Below, piece after piece: positions 36,641 to 47,426 of a stretch of 64,000 nucleotides of DNA. The translations under genes were made by a program, and so were the position numbers. A model generated the notes under the pieces. That model searched no databases and had not been told where the DNA came from. It worked only from the letters and a program-made list of their open reading frames with translations. Source of the stretch: Thuidium tamariscinum (Eukaryota > Streptophyta > Bryopsida > Hypnales > Thuidiaceae); NCBI GenBank assembly GCA_947034885.2, contig OX344752.2, forward strand, positions 27,656,386 to 27,720,385, read 5' to 3'. Within the stretch, counting starts at the first letter, position 1. Every line of letters starts with the position of its first letter.

Positions 36641-36810
36641 TCCACACTACAACCAAACCCAAATACATCCCCAGCACAATTAAATGTGCCTTCATTTCTC
36701 TCCAACCCATTTATTATCAACTATAGCTCAACTGCAAAACTACATCATGTCCATTTTATCCTAAATTCTAGGTTCCATTTAAAGACAATGGTCACTTTTA
36801 GAGCAGATTA

Positions 36811-37615
36811 GGGTATGTTCCCACTTGCTGTTAGTAAAATTTTAGGTGCATTTACAGGGGGCGTGGTTAGACAGAATGTCCCTATTGAGCCTCTTTCGGG
36901 GGTAGGATCGGATGCGGGCAGATCAAGGGGCTGCTCCTCACCCTTTTGAGGACCCATCAATCTACTTCCAATTTCTGTTTTAATTTGATTTTTCTAACAA
37001 AGTAGATGAGAATACTATAGAACAAGATTTTCAAGAGGAAAATTGAAGTAATGATGTGGACTTTGTGCCACTTGTTCACTTAAGCCTCACAACCAATCTT
37101 GGATTGAGATGGAAGAGGAGAGAAATTCTTTATGCTAGTGGAGTAGTGGTGGGTGAAACAAACCATGTGGGATATGTGATTTAGGAGAAAAAGGAACTCC
37201 TCCATTCATGGTTGTGGAAATGCAGGAATTGTGATAAAAGTCAAATTTCAGACCTCATTTAAACATAGTAGACTGTATTTTTTCAAAAAACTTCAAACTA
37301 AGAAAAGTTGGGGAATCAAGTGAAATTTTACCTCCAAAAATTAGTTTGAGATTTCAATACTCCACCTAAAAGTTATGGACAAATTTCAGAGGAGGTGTTC
37401 AAAAATGTCCCCAAAATGTCCTTTCCACACACACACACCTCTAGAATTTGTCTAGAACTCTTACGTAAGGCTTCAAAATCTCAAATGGATTTTTAGAGAT
37501 AAATGTTAGCTTGTTTCTCCCACTTCTTTTAGTTCTATTTTTTTTTTAAAGAAGCTACAATGCAATGCCCGAATGAAGTCTAAAATTCAACTTCAAGCAC
37601 AATTCTTGTGTTTCT
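36811..37615. repeat. left long inverted repeat of the PIF/Harbinger-like element
   Basis: It contains its own internal palindrome. About 37215-37410 (ggaattgtgataaaagtc, cctcatttaaacatagtag, gtttgagatttc, ctaaaagttatggacaaa) is complementary in diverged form to about 37420-37610 (tttgtctagaact, ctcaaatggattttt, gcaatgcccgaatgaag, gcacaattct). The outer 250 bp is GC-richer (gggggcgtggtt, cggatgcgggcagatc) than anything nearby. Confidence 0.85.
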
Positions 37616-37764
37616 AGTTACATCTCAAATTTTTAAGAACTTTAAATCAATATTTCACCATTATTGAAACAACATGACCAACACAAAGTAAACACTTAAG
37701 GTTGTCTAAGTAATGTCACAAGTTATATTGAATCAATGTTGTGAATGAAAGGTATTGTGTCAAT

Positions 37765-37870
37765 AATTTGAATATGGTGATGTAGGAATGTTGAATCAAC
37801 AATTATTCAAAGGTCTTGTTTCACATTTTCAATATGGTGGTGTAGAATATTGGATCAACAATTGTTCAGG
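37765..37870. repeat. imperfect tandem duplication, period about 60 bp
   Basis: aatatggtgatgtaggaatgttgaatcaacaa-type unit at 37771 and again at 37831 with several changes. It lies at the start of the PIF/Harbinger-like core. Confidence 0.7.
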
Positions 37871-39010
37871 GTTGAATTCTTGAAAATCATCTTCTACAAG
37901 GGTTTCTCAAGACTTATAAAAAAAAAGTGGTCACCTCATTATGTGTTTGTAAGGGCTTGTTCTATTTTAATGGATTCATACTCTCAAGTTGAATGTTTAA
38001 ATGTTAATTCAACAATGTTGTCAAATTTTAATTCTTTTGAAATAAAGTTGTACTCAAAATTGTAACAAAGAGCGCTTTGGGGGTTTAATGAGGGAATAAT
38101 ATCCTTTTATAATTCATAACTTTCAATTGATGTTGATAGTGTACATCAAAACAACATTCAAATTTTAGAAATGTTGGTGAATATCTTATGCCAATTATTC
38201 ACCCCTTATGTATTGCAAGCACTTGATGATAGATTGATGATGATAAAAGAAACTTGTCAATATCTAAAATTCCAATTATTTGAGAATGCAAAAAGAAACT
38301 ATATCCTCTCTCAAGCTAATTAGATTGGATTTGAATATTGTATTGGGATGCAAGTATAGATTTATTTATTTACTAGGTTTGTATGAGGAGGGTATTGTAC
38401 ATACAATAACCTTTTTTTGTTCGGTAGGACGTTAAAGCATATCAAAGCTCTTATCACATAGAAGGTATCTTACAAGAAATGGAATTTCTTATGAGAAGGT
38501 ATGAAATATGTATTAATTTCAAATTTAACTGTCTATTGATGACATGATGTTAAAACAATTTAACTTTTGTTATAATTTAACCATTAGGTAAACATGGTAA
38601 AATGTTCCATTGTTCTTTCAAATAACACTATACTAATTTTTCATTGTGACAACATCTTTGAAAAAGTATAGTAATGCACCAAATGTTGAAACAACAATGA
38701 AATAAGGTTGAAGCAAAATTTGAGGTGTAACCATGAATGGTACAATGATAGTGGTGGAGTATTATCATTGTAGACCACACCTACATGTGCTATTAATAAT
38801 ATGTAACATTGTACAACTTTTTTGACATTCTTACTTTGTTTGATGTTCAAATTTATGTTTAGAAAATATTCATATCAAGCTTTTAATATCTTTAATGATT
38901 AGTATTTGTCAAATCAATTAAAAAACACAAAGCTTTCAAGTACTTGAAAAGTACAATTTTTATTTCATTGCTTGAATGAAAGTTTGTTATGATTGACAAA
39001 ACTTATGCGT

Positions 39011-39044
39011 TACACACACACACACACAGATATATATATATATA
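39011..39044. repeat. (CA)n(TA)n microsatellite
   Basis: CA repeats followed by GA and TA repeats inside the core of the PIF/Harbinger-like element. Confidence 0.95.
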
Positions 39045-39449
39045 AGAAATATTTACAATGAAGAGTTGAAAATAAAAACATCACTACTTAGATTCTCATA
39101 AAGTAACTACGCGTATATATGATTGAATATGCAATTACACATTGTTTGTATAAAGAAACTACCAAACTCTTCTAGGATTTTAGTGGAAGTTAGTAGAATA
39201 CTCTAAAATCTCCAAAATGCATCTTTTTTTACACATGAATAAATTATGAATTTTCAAAATACTAAAAAACTAGTGTTCCTACAACAATATCATACAAATA
39301 AGATAGAAATTTGTAAAGACTACCACCTTAAGAAAAGGATCACAATTGGATTCACTTACTCAAATAGAAAATTCTACACCTCTAAGATTGTACAACACTC
39401 AACACTTTTCAATTTTGTTCATAAAAAATGAAGGTGCTAATGGTTAAGT

Positions 39450-40254
39450 AGAAATGTAAGAATTGTGCTTGAAGTTGAATTTTAGACTTCATTCGGGCAT
39501 TGCATTGTAGCTTCTTTAAAAAAAAAATAGAACTAAAAGAAGTGGGAGAAACAAGCTAACATTTATCTCTAAAAATCCATTTGAGATTTTGAAGCCTTAC
39601 GTAAGAGTTCTAGACAAATTCTAGAGGTGTGTGTGTGTGGAAAGGACATTTTGGGGACATTTTTGAACACCTCCTCTGAAATTTGTCCATAACTTTTAGG
39701 TGGAGTATTGAAATCTCAAACTAATTTTTGGAGGTAAAATTTCACTTGATTCCCCAACTTTTCTTAGTTTGAAGTTTTTTGAAAAAATACAGTCTACTAT
39801 GTTTAAATGAGGTCTGAAATTTGACTTTTATCACAATTCCTGCATTTCCACAACCATGAATGGAGGAGTTCCTTTTTCTCCTAAATCACATATCCCACAT
39901 GGTTTGTTTCACCCACCACTACTCCACTAGCATAAAGAATTTCTCTCCTCTTCCATCTCAATCCAAGATTGGTTGTGAGGCTTAAGTGAACAAGTGGCAC
40001 AAAGTCCACATCATTACTTCAATTTTCCTCTTGAAAATCTTGTTCTATAGTATTCTCATCTACTTTGTTAGAAAAATCAAATTAAAACAGAAATTGGAAG
40101 TAGATTGATGGGTCCTCAAAAGGGTGAGGAGCAGCCCCTTGATCTGCCCGCATCCGATCCTACCCCCGAAAGAGGCTCAATAGGGACATTCTGTCTAACC
40201 ACGCCCCCTGTAAATGCACCTAAAATTTTACTAACAGCAAGTGGGAACATACCC
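39450..40254. repeat. right long inverted repeat of the PIF/Harbinger-like element
   Basis: Reverse complement of the left repeat, with no mismatch noticed over the outer 500 bp by eye. It carries the same internal palindrome. Confidence 0.85.
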
Positions 40255-40609
40255 TTACTGTAGTGGAGAAGGTCAAGATGCCTCATTTATAATATGAGGC
40301 ATACTTACTAGTAAGCCAGGGAGACAATCCATTTCCAACTGCTTAAGCTATTGAGCATATTTGGAGTGTGAATATGTTATAGGAATTTTTTTTCCATATA
40401 CACAAATAGATTTGAAAAAGATTCTATATTTTTCAGAATTTTATTTTTCAAAACAAAATTCCAATGAATTTTTTAGCTAAAGATTTTCTACATCCCACAT
40501 TCCCACTTTGATCATAAAAGTCTTCCTATTTCCAACTAAGAATTGATTGCAAAATCGACCAAGGGTTGAGAGACTTGTAGCCAATCTTAATGCACTACAA
40601 CTATGATAG

Positions 40610-41000
40610 AAACTAAGCCAAAAAAGACCAAGCTGCGTTTTTTTGGCAAGATAGTGATTTTGAACAACTCACTACAAATGAATTTATTTTTTCTTTGAAA
40701 TTTCACACAATATGTGCCCAAGGAGTAGCTTTAAAGCCCAATAATTTTCATAACATTTGACTACATAGTTAAAAAGTTATTGCATGATATGTGATTTAAA
40801 AAAATCTTTGGGTAGCCCAGGCACCTCAAAAAACTTCTTCAAAAATCACTTTTTGAAAAGTAAAATTGAAATTGATTCATTAGAACTATGTGTACATAGG
40901 AAGCTCTAAATCATTCCATTTGGATTAATGAAGTGAAAGTTATGAGGAGTTTTAGTTTGCAAGTAGGTATGGTTTTCAAAGACCTTTACCTACCTATACA
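40610..41000. repeat. A-arm fragment of the TTAA element family
   Basis: Contains in order ggcaagatagtgattttg, caactcactacaaatg, tgtgcccaaggagtagcttta, cataacatttgactacatag, ggtagcccaggcacct and catttggattaatgaag, as in the arms at 47427 and 52492. The CCCC/TTAA terminus is replaced by other sequence. Truncated solo arm. Confidence 0.65.
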
Positions 41001-42029
41001 CTATATGCATGTTTTTTCATAATGTACTAAATTACAATTAATATAGAATTAACACAACCATGTCACATACATATGCTTAGAATTCGTATAGTATTAGTAT
41101 CCCATATAATATATTTGTATTAAATATATCATATCCCCATGTATTTTATATGTATTCTTTATATTATACTCATATCAAAGGTTTGTTTGGTTTTGGTTTA
41201 GAAGAGGTGAATCAAGTGTTATATTTTTATTTTTTTTACTTGCAAGTGTTGGTCAATAATTGATAATATTGGGTATGTCCTTTTTCAAAGGCTAGTAGCA
41301 TTGCATAGAGGTCACGTAACCTTTTATTTGGCTTTTTAGTCCCTTGCCCCTTGCCCCTTACCCCTAACTCCCTTCACTACTAGTATAAATGAGTATATGG
41401 GAAGGTAAACTAACTTGTTACCACCCAAATTCCAATTTTTCTCACATACATATGGAATATATATTTTTGCTATAAAATATATGTCCTTATATATGTAAGG
41501 GCAAAGTTGAGATGAGAATGTAAGGGTAAAGTTAAGATGATTGTTTATAGGCTTATAATTACCTTAGTCCCAATTCAAGGTTTTTAACTCGCAATTTATT
41601 AAAAAAGAAAAAAGAGGCCTATACTAGAGCCATAAAACAAATCCAACTACAAACAATGATCTTAATTCTTAGCATGCGTAGCAATTTGGATGTTTGATCC
41701 AATGTTGAGGTAGAACTACCAATTATTTCATTGTTAGCTTGTAGAAATGGGGGAATAAATGGTTTCAATTTAAAAACATTGAAAGAAAAATAGAAAAAAA
41801 AACTATTAAAAAAAATTGGTGGACTAAAAATTAGAGAAAAAAATCACAATTGATACTTGAGAAAATGATGTAGTATCATAGCTTCCTAACAATTTGGCCA
41901 CTTTTGTGCCTAATAATTAATTAAATTGAAAAAAATAGTTCAATAGTCTTAAAATTAATATATTGAAATTTTGCAATTGTAAATTTTTATTAAAATAAGT
42001 TAGGCATCCATCCAAGTATTTCTTACAAT
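41001..42029. other. AT-rich gene-free DNA
   Basis: No gene or bounded element was recognised. A short cc-rich direct repeat (cccttgcccc x3) occurs near 41340-41365. Confidence 0.45.
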
Positions 42030-42037
42030 TTTGGGAT

Positions 42038-43088
42038 CTCGGGGAGGACACTTCTTGTGTATTTAGGGGACCCACGTGCGGCGGTGGGGTATTTTTGGGG
42101 GGGCTATTTACCTCCTAGAAAGCATTTAAAGGACCCCTATTATTACATAAAGCAAAAAAATTACCCATATTATCATATCTATCATTACTTATAATATGTA
42201 GGCCAAAGGAATATATTAGAGGCTATTTTCTTTGTAAGGAAAAAAACTAACATAAAAACTAATGAGAATACAAGTGACTAATAAATACCTTATAGAAAAA
42301 AAGATTCAAGTTACAACTATGCATGAATACAAATACAACACAAATACATGCATGAAAAAGCAAGACATTAGGGTTGAAAAAGTATTGAAGAGATTTTAGG
42401 GACAAAAGTGTGTTTAAAAACACAGACATGAAGTTCATCTGTGAACTATGACCACAAATATATGCCTCATATAAAAAAATTACATTAGAAATACGTCGTT
42501 CTAATGCCCTCCATGGAAACGCCTAGAACCCTAACCGTAATGAGTTCACGCAAACACCTCGAACTGAAACCCTAAAACATCATATTCCTCTACAAAGAAG
42601 AAACGCGCGAATTGCAAGTACCTTGGTACCCAGATCCCTCTACAAAGAAACGCGTGAACTGCGAGTACCTTGACACCCAGGAAGAAACGCACGCACTGAC
42701 ATTTTCCTCTAGTTGTTAGAGATATGCTGGAAAGATATGGCTTAAAGATATGCCGTAGATGAGCTGTAGATATACCACAGTACCTGATGAGCTGTAGATA
42801 CACTATAGTACCTGTATCTTGAGCTATATCTCACTAGAACTATAAATATTAATTGAACCTACTAAATTTTTTTCCTAGGATCCCATTCTTTTGCCTATAA
42901 TTTATATCTACCTAAATTCTAATGGACCATATTTTCCGGTTTCCTATATTACTTATAAAGGACATGCCACTTTTAATGTCCCCTAATTTATATGTAAATT
43001 TTTTATAAATTTTACCTAAGATTATTTAAATGTACCCTATATTCCGCTGCACATAGGTTATTAAAAAACAGGAAGTGTCCTCCTTGGG
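42038..43088. mobile_element. DNA transposon with 8-bp target duplication (hAT- or Mutator-like), 1.05 kb
   Basis: The ends read inward as CTCGGGGAGGACACTTC and CCCAAGGAGGACACTTC. TTTGGGAT occurs directly outside both ends (42030-42037 and 43089-43096). An 8-bp duplication fits hAT, while 8-11 bp also fits Mutator. Subterminal blocks are similar (cacgtgcggcgg versus tgtgcagcgga). The interior at 42480-42720 is GC-richer than its surroundings and carries an imperfect 56-bp tandem duplication (ctctacaaag..aaacgcg..tacctt). An 85-codon minus-strand frame there is unrecognised. It could be captured host sequence. Confidence 0.65.
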
Positions 43089-43096
43089 TTTGGGAT

Positions 43097-43955
43097 GGTT
43101 GTTGCAACTTTCATCTAAGGTAAATACCCTTAATCCTTGTCTTGACCTCCAAACCCTAAACTTTCTAGCTTGTGTATCAAGGTTTTGTTAACTATTAGGG
43201 CTTGTTGCTTGTAAGAGATATTTTGTTTGTGACCAATTGTACTTTAGAACACTCAAAATTGTGCTACAAAAACTTTCCAATGTATAGGAGAGGGCTCAAA
43301 AATAGTTTGGATAATAAGGACTATCTTATTGATGGCTATGAAATGGACATGAGATGGTTCTTTAATATATTGACCTCTCTAATCATTGAATGAATCAAAG
43401 AAAAAATACTCCCTCTATTCTACTAAAAAGCTTCAAATAAGGAAGAATCTCTATTGAACTAAAAACCTTTGTTTTTTTATTTTGACCATTTAGTGAGAGT
43501 TTTTTTGTGCTAAACAACCTTGTAGGGGAAAGTAGCACCTAAACTAGACATTTTGCATAGATCTAAGGGAATCATTTATTGTTCTTGAATGCATGTATTG
43601 CTAGCACTATGACTAAAAGTACAATTAATTTCTCAAGGGGAAGATTTTTGGAGGTTTTTAGTGAAATAGAGGGAGTATTATTAATTTCAAGAGCCAATCA
43701 ATCTTTTTCCTTTTTCCATTTTCCTTAGAAATTGCAACAAAATGGTTTATAGAAGACCTAAGGTCACAAATAGGGACCTATGAAATAACTTGTTTCAAAA
43801 TTCATAACTAATTCAATAATGCTTCAAAAAATATGAAATGACTTATGTTCGATCCCTCATTGATTTTTCTTTGACTGAAAAATGAGATAAAAGTATTCCC
43901 ATCTAAAGAAATATATGAAAGAGGCGAATCGGCTCTTACATGAGCAATTTTTGAA
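43097..43955. other. AT-rich DNA without recognisable gene
   Basis: Only short chance frames. Near 43410 and 43670 there is a complementary pair (actccctctattctactaaaaa and agtgaaatagagggagtatta) that may be the ends of a further MITE of about 270 bp, with CTCCCTC-type ends similar to common plant Stowaway/Mariner MITEs. TA dinucleotides flank it plausibly but were not verified. Confidence 0.4.
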
Positions 43956-44241
43956 CCTCTTATCTTATATTTACATTTATTAACAAAGAAGAGATGTAAG
44001 ATTGTGTGAAGCACGATAATTTTCTTTAAATATATTTATATACATTTTACTTTTATTTGTATTTAAGGGAAGGAAACTATGTCAATAATTTTTCAAAACC
44101 TCTTACCTTATATTTACATTTATTAACAAAGAAGAGATGCAAGATTGTGTGAAGCAAGATAATTTTCTTTAAATATATTTATATACATTTTACTTTTATT
44201 TGTATTTAAGGAAAGGAAACTATGTCAATAATTTTTCAAAA
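43956..44241. repeat. tandem duplication, 2 x 143 bp
   Basis: The block starting cctcttatcttatatttac at 43956 is repeated at 44099 (cctcttaccttatatttac) with only a few differences. Recent local duplication. Confidence 0.9.
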
Positions 44242-44835
44242 ATTTAGGCACTCTTCAAATCATTTATTTTCTGACCAAGCTGCTAAAAAGCTAGAGTATG
44301 GAAATAGAAAAATAGCTAGTAAAATTCAAATATATAAGATAGGGGGCTGGAAAAGCAACCCTTTACCAGTTGATTTGCATTTTGGGGAAGCTAAACTCCT
44401 TAAAACAATTTTTAGTAAATTTTCGTGGTAAGAAAAATGGAATTGGCATCTAACCCAAGTCATTTCATATTTTTGGGACCTTCGTGGAATTAGTTATGAA
44501 TTTTTGAAGTTGAAAACACAGTGGTTTTTAAAGCAACCCCCTCCTGAAATGTACACTTTTGGTACATGTTAGAGGCAAAATCTACCAAATGGCTTTTAGA
44601 GACAGGGTTGCAATTACAGCCCCCCACCTTATCCCCAATGCTGGATGGTTCCCACCTTCATCTTCGTCTTTCTCCTTCTTTGACACAAATGAAAGTAAAC
44701 TCATGAGGGTGTGGACTGCCTTTTTTAAGTTTGATCAAATGGTCAGACTTTGGTATTCAATGACTGAAGTGAGAGTTTTTACTTTCTGCAATGGAAATTT
44801 GTTTCATATGTTTAAAAATATATAATTATAATAAT

Positions 44836-44860
44836 TATATATATATATATATATATATAT
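44836..44860. repeat. (AT)n microsatellite
   Basis: Short uninterrupted AT dinucleotide tract. Confidence 0.95.
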
Positions 44861-45577
44861 TTTGGGTAGAGGAAATCTGGAAAAGACTGTATTTTATGAT
44901 AGTGCAGTCAATTTCCGTCCAAGCCCACTCAACTAGGATCCATGGGGCTTTCCTCACTTTCTGATAAGTAAAACAGCACCAGAAAGTTTCAAAAGAGCCA
45001 TCAATGGACAGGAGCATAGGTGTCTTGTTTTTCAAATATATTCTCCAAATACACCTGCATGCAATGTGCATTCATTCCAACTTGGTGGATAAAGGGAAAA
45101 AAAAGAGAGCTTGTGGTCATGGAATTGCAATCAAAATTATGGTGATAGAGGTCATGCATGCATATACACGAGAAAAAGGTGTTCATTTCCAATACCCTAT
45201 CCAGTGAACGGGGAGTACCGGCATTTAGTTACAAGTTAGCCAGTTGAAATCCACAATTTCTGAATGAAATTCAAAATTTCAGGAAAAAACCCGACCATTT
45301 TAGAGGGGAAAAAAAAGAATATTCTTTATTTTCTTAAGGCCTAGCTGAGAGTATTCTCCAAGAAACTGGTTGGTGTAAGAAAATGTAGGATTTTAGCCGG
45401 TTAAGCTGAAATTTCTTCCCGAACTGTGACCCTATCGTATTGCTTCACATCTTTGCACTAGTAGAAAGAAGCTATTTGAGAACCATTTAAGAGTGTCTTG
45501 GTTTGATGTCAAAGTGTACAGTACATAAAGAAAATCACCCATTTTTATCAATTGCCTATTTTCATCATCCTGTGTTT

Positions 45578-46766
45578 GAGGTAGTCTGCTTAAAAAGCAA
45601 CCATCTAAGGGCTGGTTGCATTTTTTCACAGGCTTCTGTGGAGGGAAATGTTTTTTTTCTTGTTTTTCAGAGAGAGGAAAATAGATGCTGCATGCAACAA
45701 AAGTGATTTCATAATTTTCAAAGCTATACTCAATTAGTTATGATTTTTCAAAGATGGCAGTCCTAGGTACCTATTTTTGACTGTAGCCTTGACAAAATGC
45801 GAACAGGGATGTGGGTACTTATGTAAAGAGAGATGGGGAAATCTAGAAGGAGCTTACTGACTAGCTACAAATTTGTTCTTTAAAGAATGAGGGAGGGTCC
45901 TTAATGTGACCAATAGTAGTTTTAAAGGTTTTAGATTCTATATACTTTTTATAGCAATTGTTGGCCATCCAAATCTGATTTTAAATATATTAACCGCCAA
46001 GCACCGGTAGAGCCATTTCGTGGCTTTCGAATGACTTCTTTTAGCCACCGAAAGGCCTAAACAGTAGTTTTTTCATCCATTTTTTTTCCAATAACCTTTC
46101 ATGTTGAGTTACAAAGAGTGTCCAATTAAATTTTTAGTGTAATTCATGGCTTTTTTCATATAGTTGAAAAGTAATTAAAAAAAACCAATTGCAAAATTGA
46201 TCATTTTAGTGTATTTTGAGAAATTGTGTAAATCTGAAATTTCTCCTTGAAAACGACATTTTCTGAATTTGAGCCCAACTAATGAAATGGAGGTCCTCTA
46301 CTCTAGTTTCTTCTCCAATTGAAATTTTGGAAAAATTCGTAAAATTGAATATTTTATTGCAGTTTGAACTTTAGCTATATTTTTAATGTCCAGTGCATTC
46401 TAATTATAGATGTACACGGCAAATTAGTTCACACCACGATGATTTCCATTGCATTGTTCACATATGGTGAAATTTTCACATTTTTTGAGATTATTTTCTA
46501 TTTTCTATAATTTTTTCTTCAATTTTTCTTCAAAATTTTTCATAAAATACAATTTTCCTAAAAAAAACCTGAAATTTCTGTGAAGTACAGAGGACATTCA
46601 GTTTCATCTCTGAAAAATAAATATAAAAATTTCCATACACATCTAGTTACAAAATGGTAACAAATTGAGTGGCAGACAGTGCAACCTGAAACCAATGGTG
46701 ATGGGCCCAGGGTTTCAGGGTTAATGTACACATGTTATAACTTTTTGAAATGGACTACATTGCCTG
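45578..46766. repeat. host dispersed repeat, copy interrupted by a TTAA insertion
   Basis: Positions 45578-45989 and 46725-46766 together match the uninterrupted copy at 36175-36640. The gap corresponds exactly to the TTAA-flanked element at 45990-46724. The left part contains gtagtctgctta, gagaggaaaatagatgctgc and gtaaagagagatggggaaatct. The right part contains tgtacacatgttataactttttgaaatgg. Confidence 0.8.
45990..46724. mobile_element. TTAA-flanked element inserted in a host repeat (735 bp)
   Basis: It is bounded by TTAA at 45990-45993 and TTAA at 46721-46724, with ends CCGCCAAGCACCGG... and ...GGGTTTCAGGG. The paralogous host repeat near 36570-36585 runs straight from tctgattttaaata to aatgtacatatgtta, showing that this block is an insertion and that the site before insertion contained about one TTAA. 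A diverged inverted copy follows directly at 46767-47426. The termini and duplication are of piggyBac type. No coding capacity. Confidence 0.75.
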
Positions 46767-47426
46767 CTAACCCTTAAAGGATGGACCTATAACCACTAGT
46801 TTGAAGCCTCCTTGCCCGACACTTAGATTGTTACCATTTTGGAACAAATATCTATGAAAACTTTTATTTTTATTTTTCAGAGATGAAAGTACATGTCTTC
46901 AATACTTCACAAAAAATTTATATTTTTTTGAGGAAAATTTGATTTTTATGAAATTTTTTGAAAAAATAGTGAAGAAAAAATCATATCAAATAGAATTTAT
47001 CTCAAAAAATCTGAAAATTTCACCATGTGTGTACACTATAGTGACAAACATCATAGTGGAAACTCGATTTCCATGTACTTTTATAATTAGGATGCATTGG
47101 ACATAAAAAATACAGCCAAAGTTCAAAATGCAATAAAATATTTAATTTTACAAATTTTTCCAAAATTGGAGTAGAAACTAGAGTAGAAGACCTTCATTTC
47201 ATTAGTCGGGCTCAAACTCAAAAAATGTCATTTTCAAGGAGAAGTTTCAAATTTACTCAATCTCTCAAAATACACTAAGATGGCAAATTTTGCAATCCGT
47301 TTTCTCTAATTACTTTTCAACTACATGAAAACAAACATTAGTTAGACTAAAAACTCAATTGGAGACTCTTTACAACTCAACATGAAAGGTCATTAAAAAA
47401 AAGTGAATGAAAAAACCTAATGTTAA
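46767..47426. mobile_element. inverted sibling of the 45990 element
   Basis: The left end CTAACCCTTAAAGGATGG is the complement of the right end of the 45990 element. Arms pair across the centre at about 46745: caacctgaaacc region, tacaaaatggtaac/gttaccattttgga, cataaaatacaattttc/gaaaatttgatttttatg, cttgaaaacgaca/gtcattttcaag, aacctttcatgttgag/ctcaacatgaaaggt. The two together form a 1.4-kb near-palindrome. The host repeat at 36620 has TTAA at the matching place, suggesting a second TTAA insertion. The right end abuts the TTAA at 47423. Confidence 0.65.

Larger units (their letters stand above)
36811..40254. mobile_element. PIF/Harbinger-like non-autonomous transposon, 3.44 kb, with about 800-bp inverted repeats
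   Basis: Both ends read inward as GGGTATGTTCCCACTTGCTG. The element is flanked by TTA at 36808-36810 and TTA at 40255-40257. GGG..TGTT ends plus a TTA duplication are characteristic of PIF/Harbinger/Tourist elements. The inverted repeats (36811 to about 37615 and about 39450 to 40254) look nearly identical over about 800 bp, far longer than the 15-50 bp usual for this group, so the insertion or its last homogenisation is recent. The 1.8-kb core has only frames under 75 codons and no DDE transposase or Myb-like partner, so it would need a transposase supplied from elsewhere. Confidence 0.85.

Noticed and set aside
36811..40254. LTR retrotransposon
   Set aside because: The 800-bp repeats are inverted, not direct, and no gag/pol frame or primer-binding site is present.
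42546..42803. 85-codon minus-strand frame inside the 8-bp-duplication transposon
   Set aside because: Not recognised as a transposase or host domain; mentioned only as possible captured sequence.
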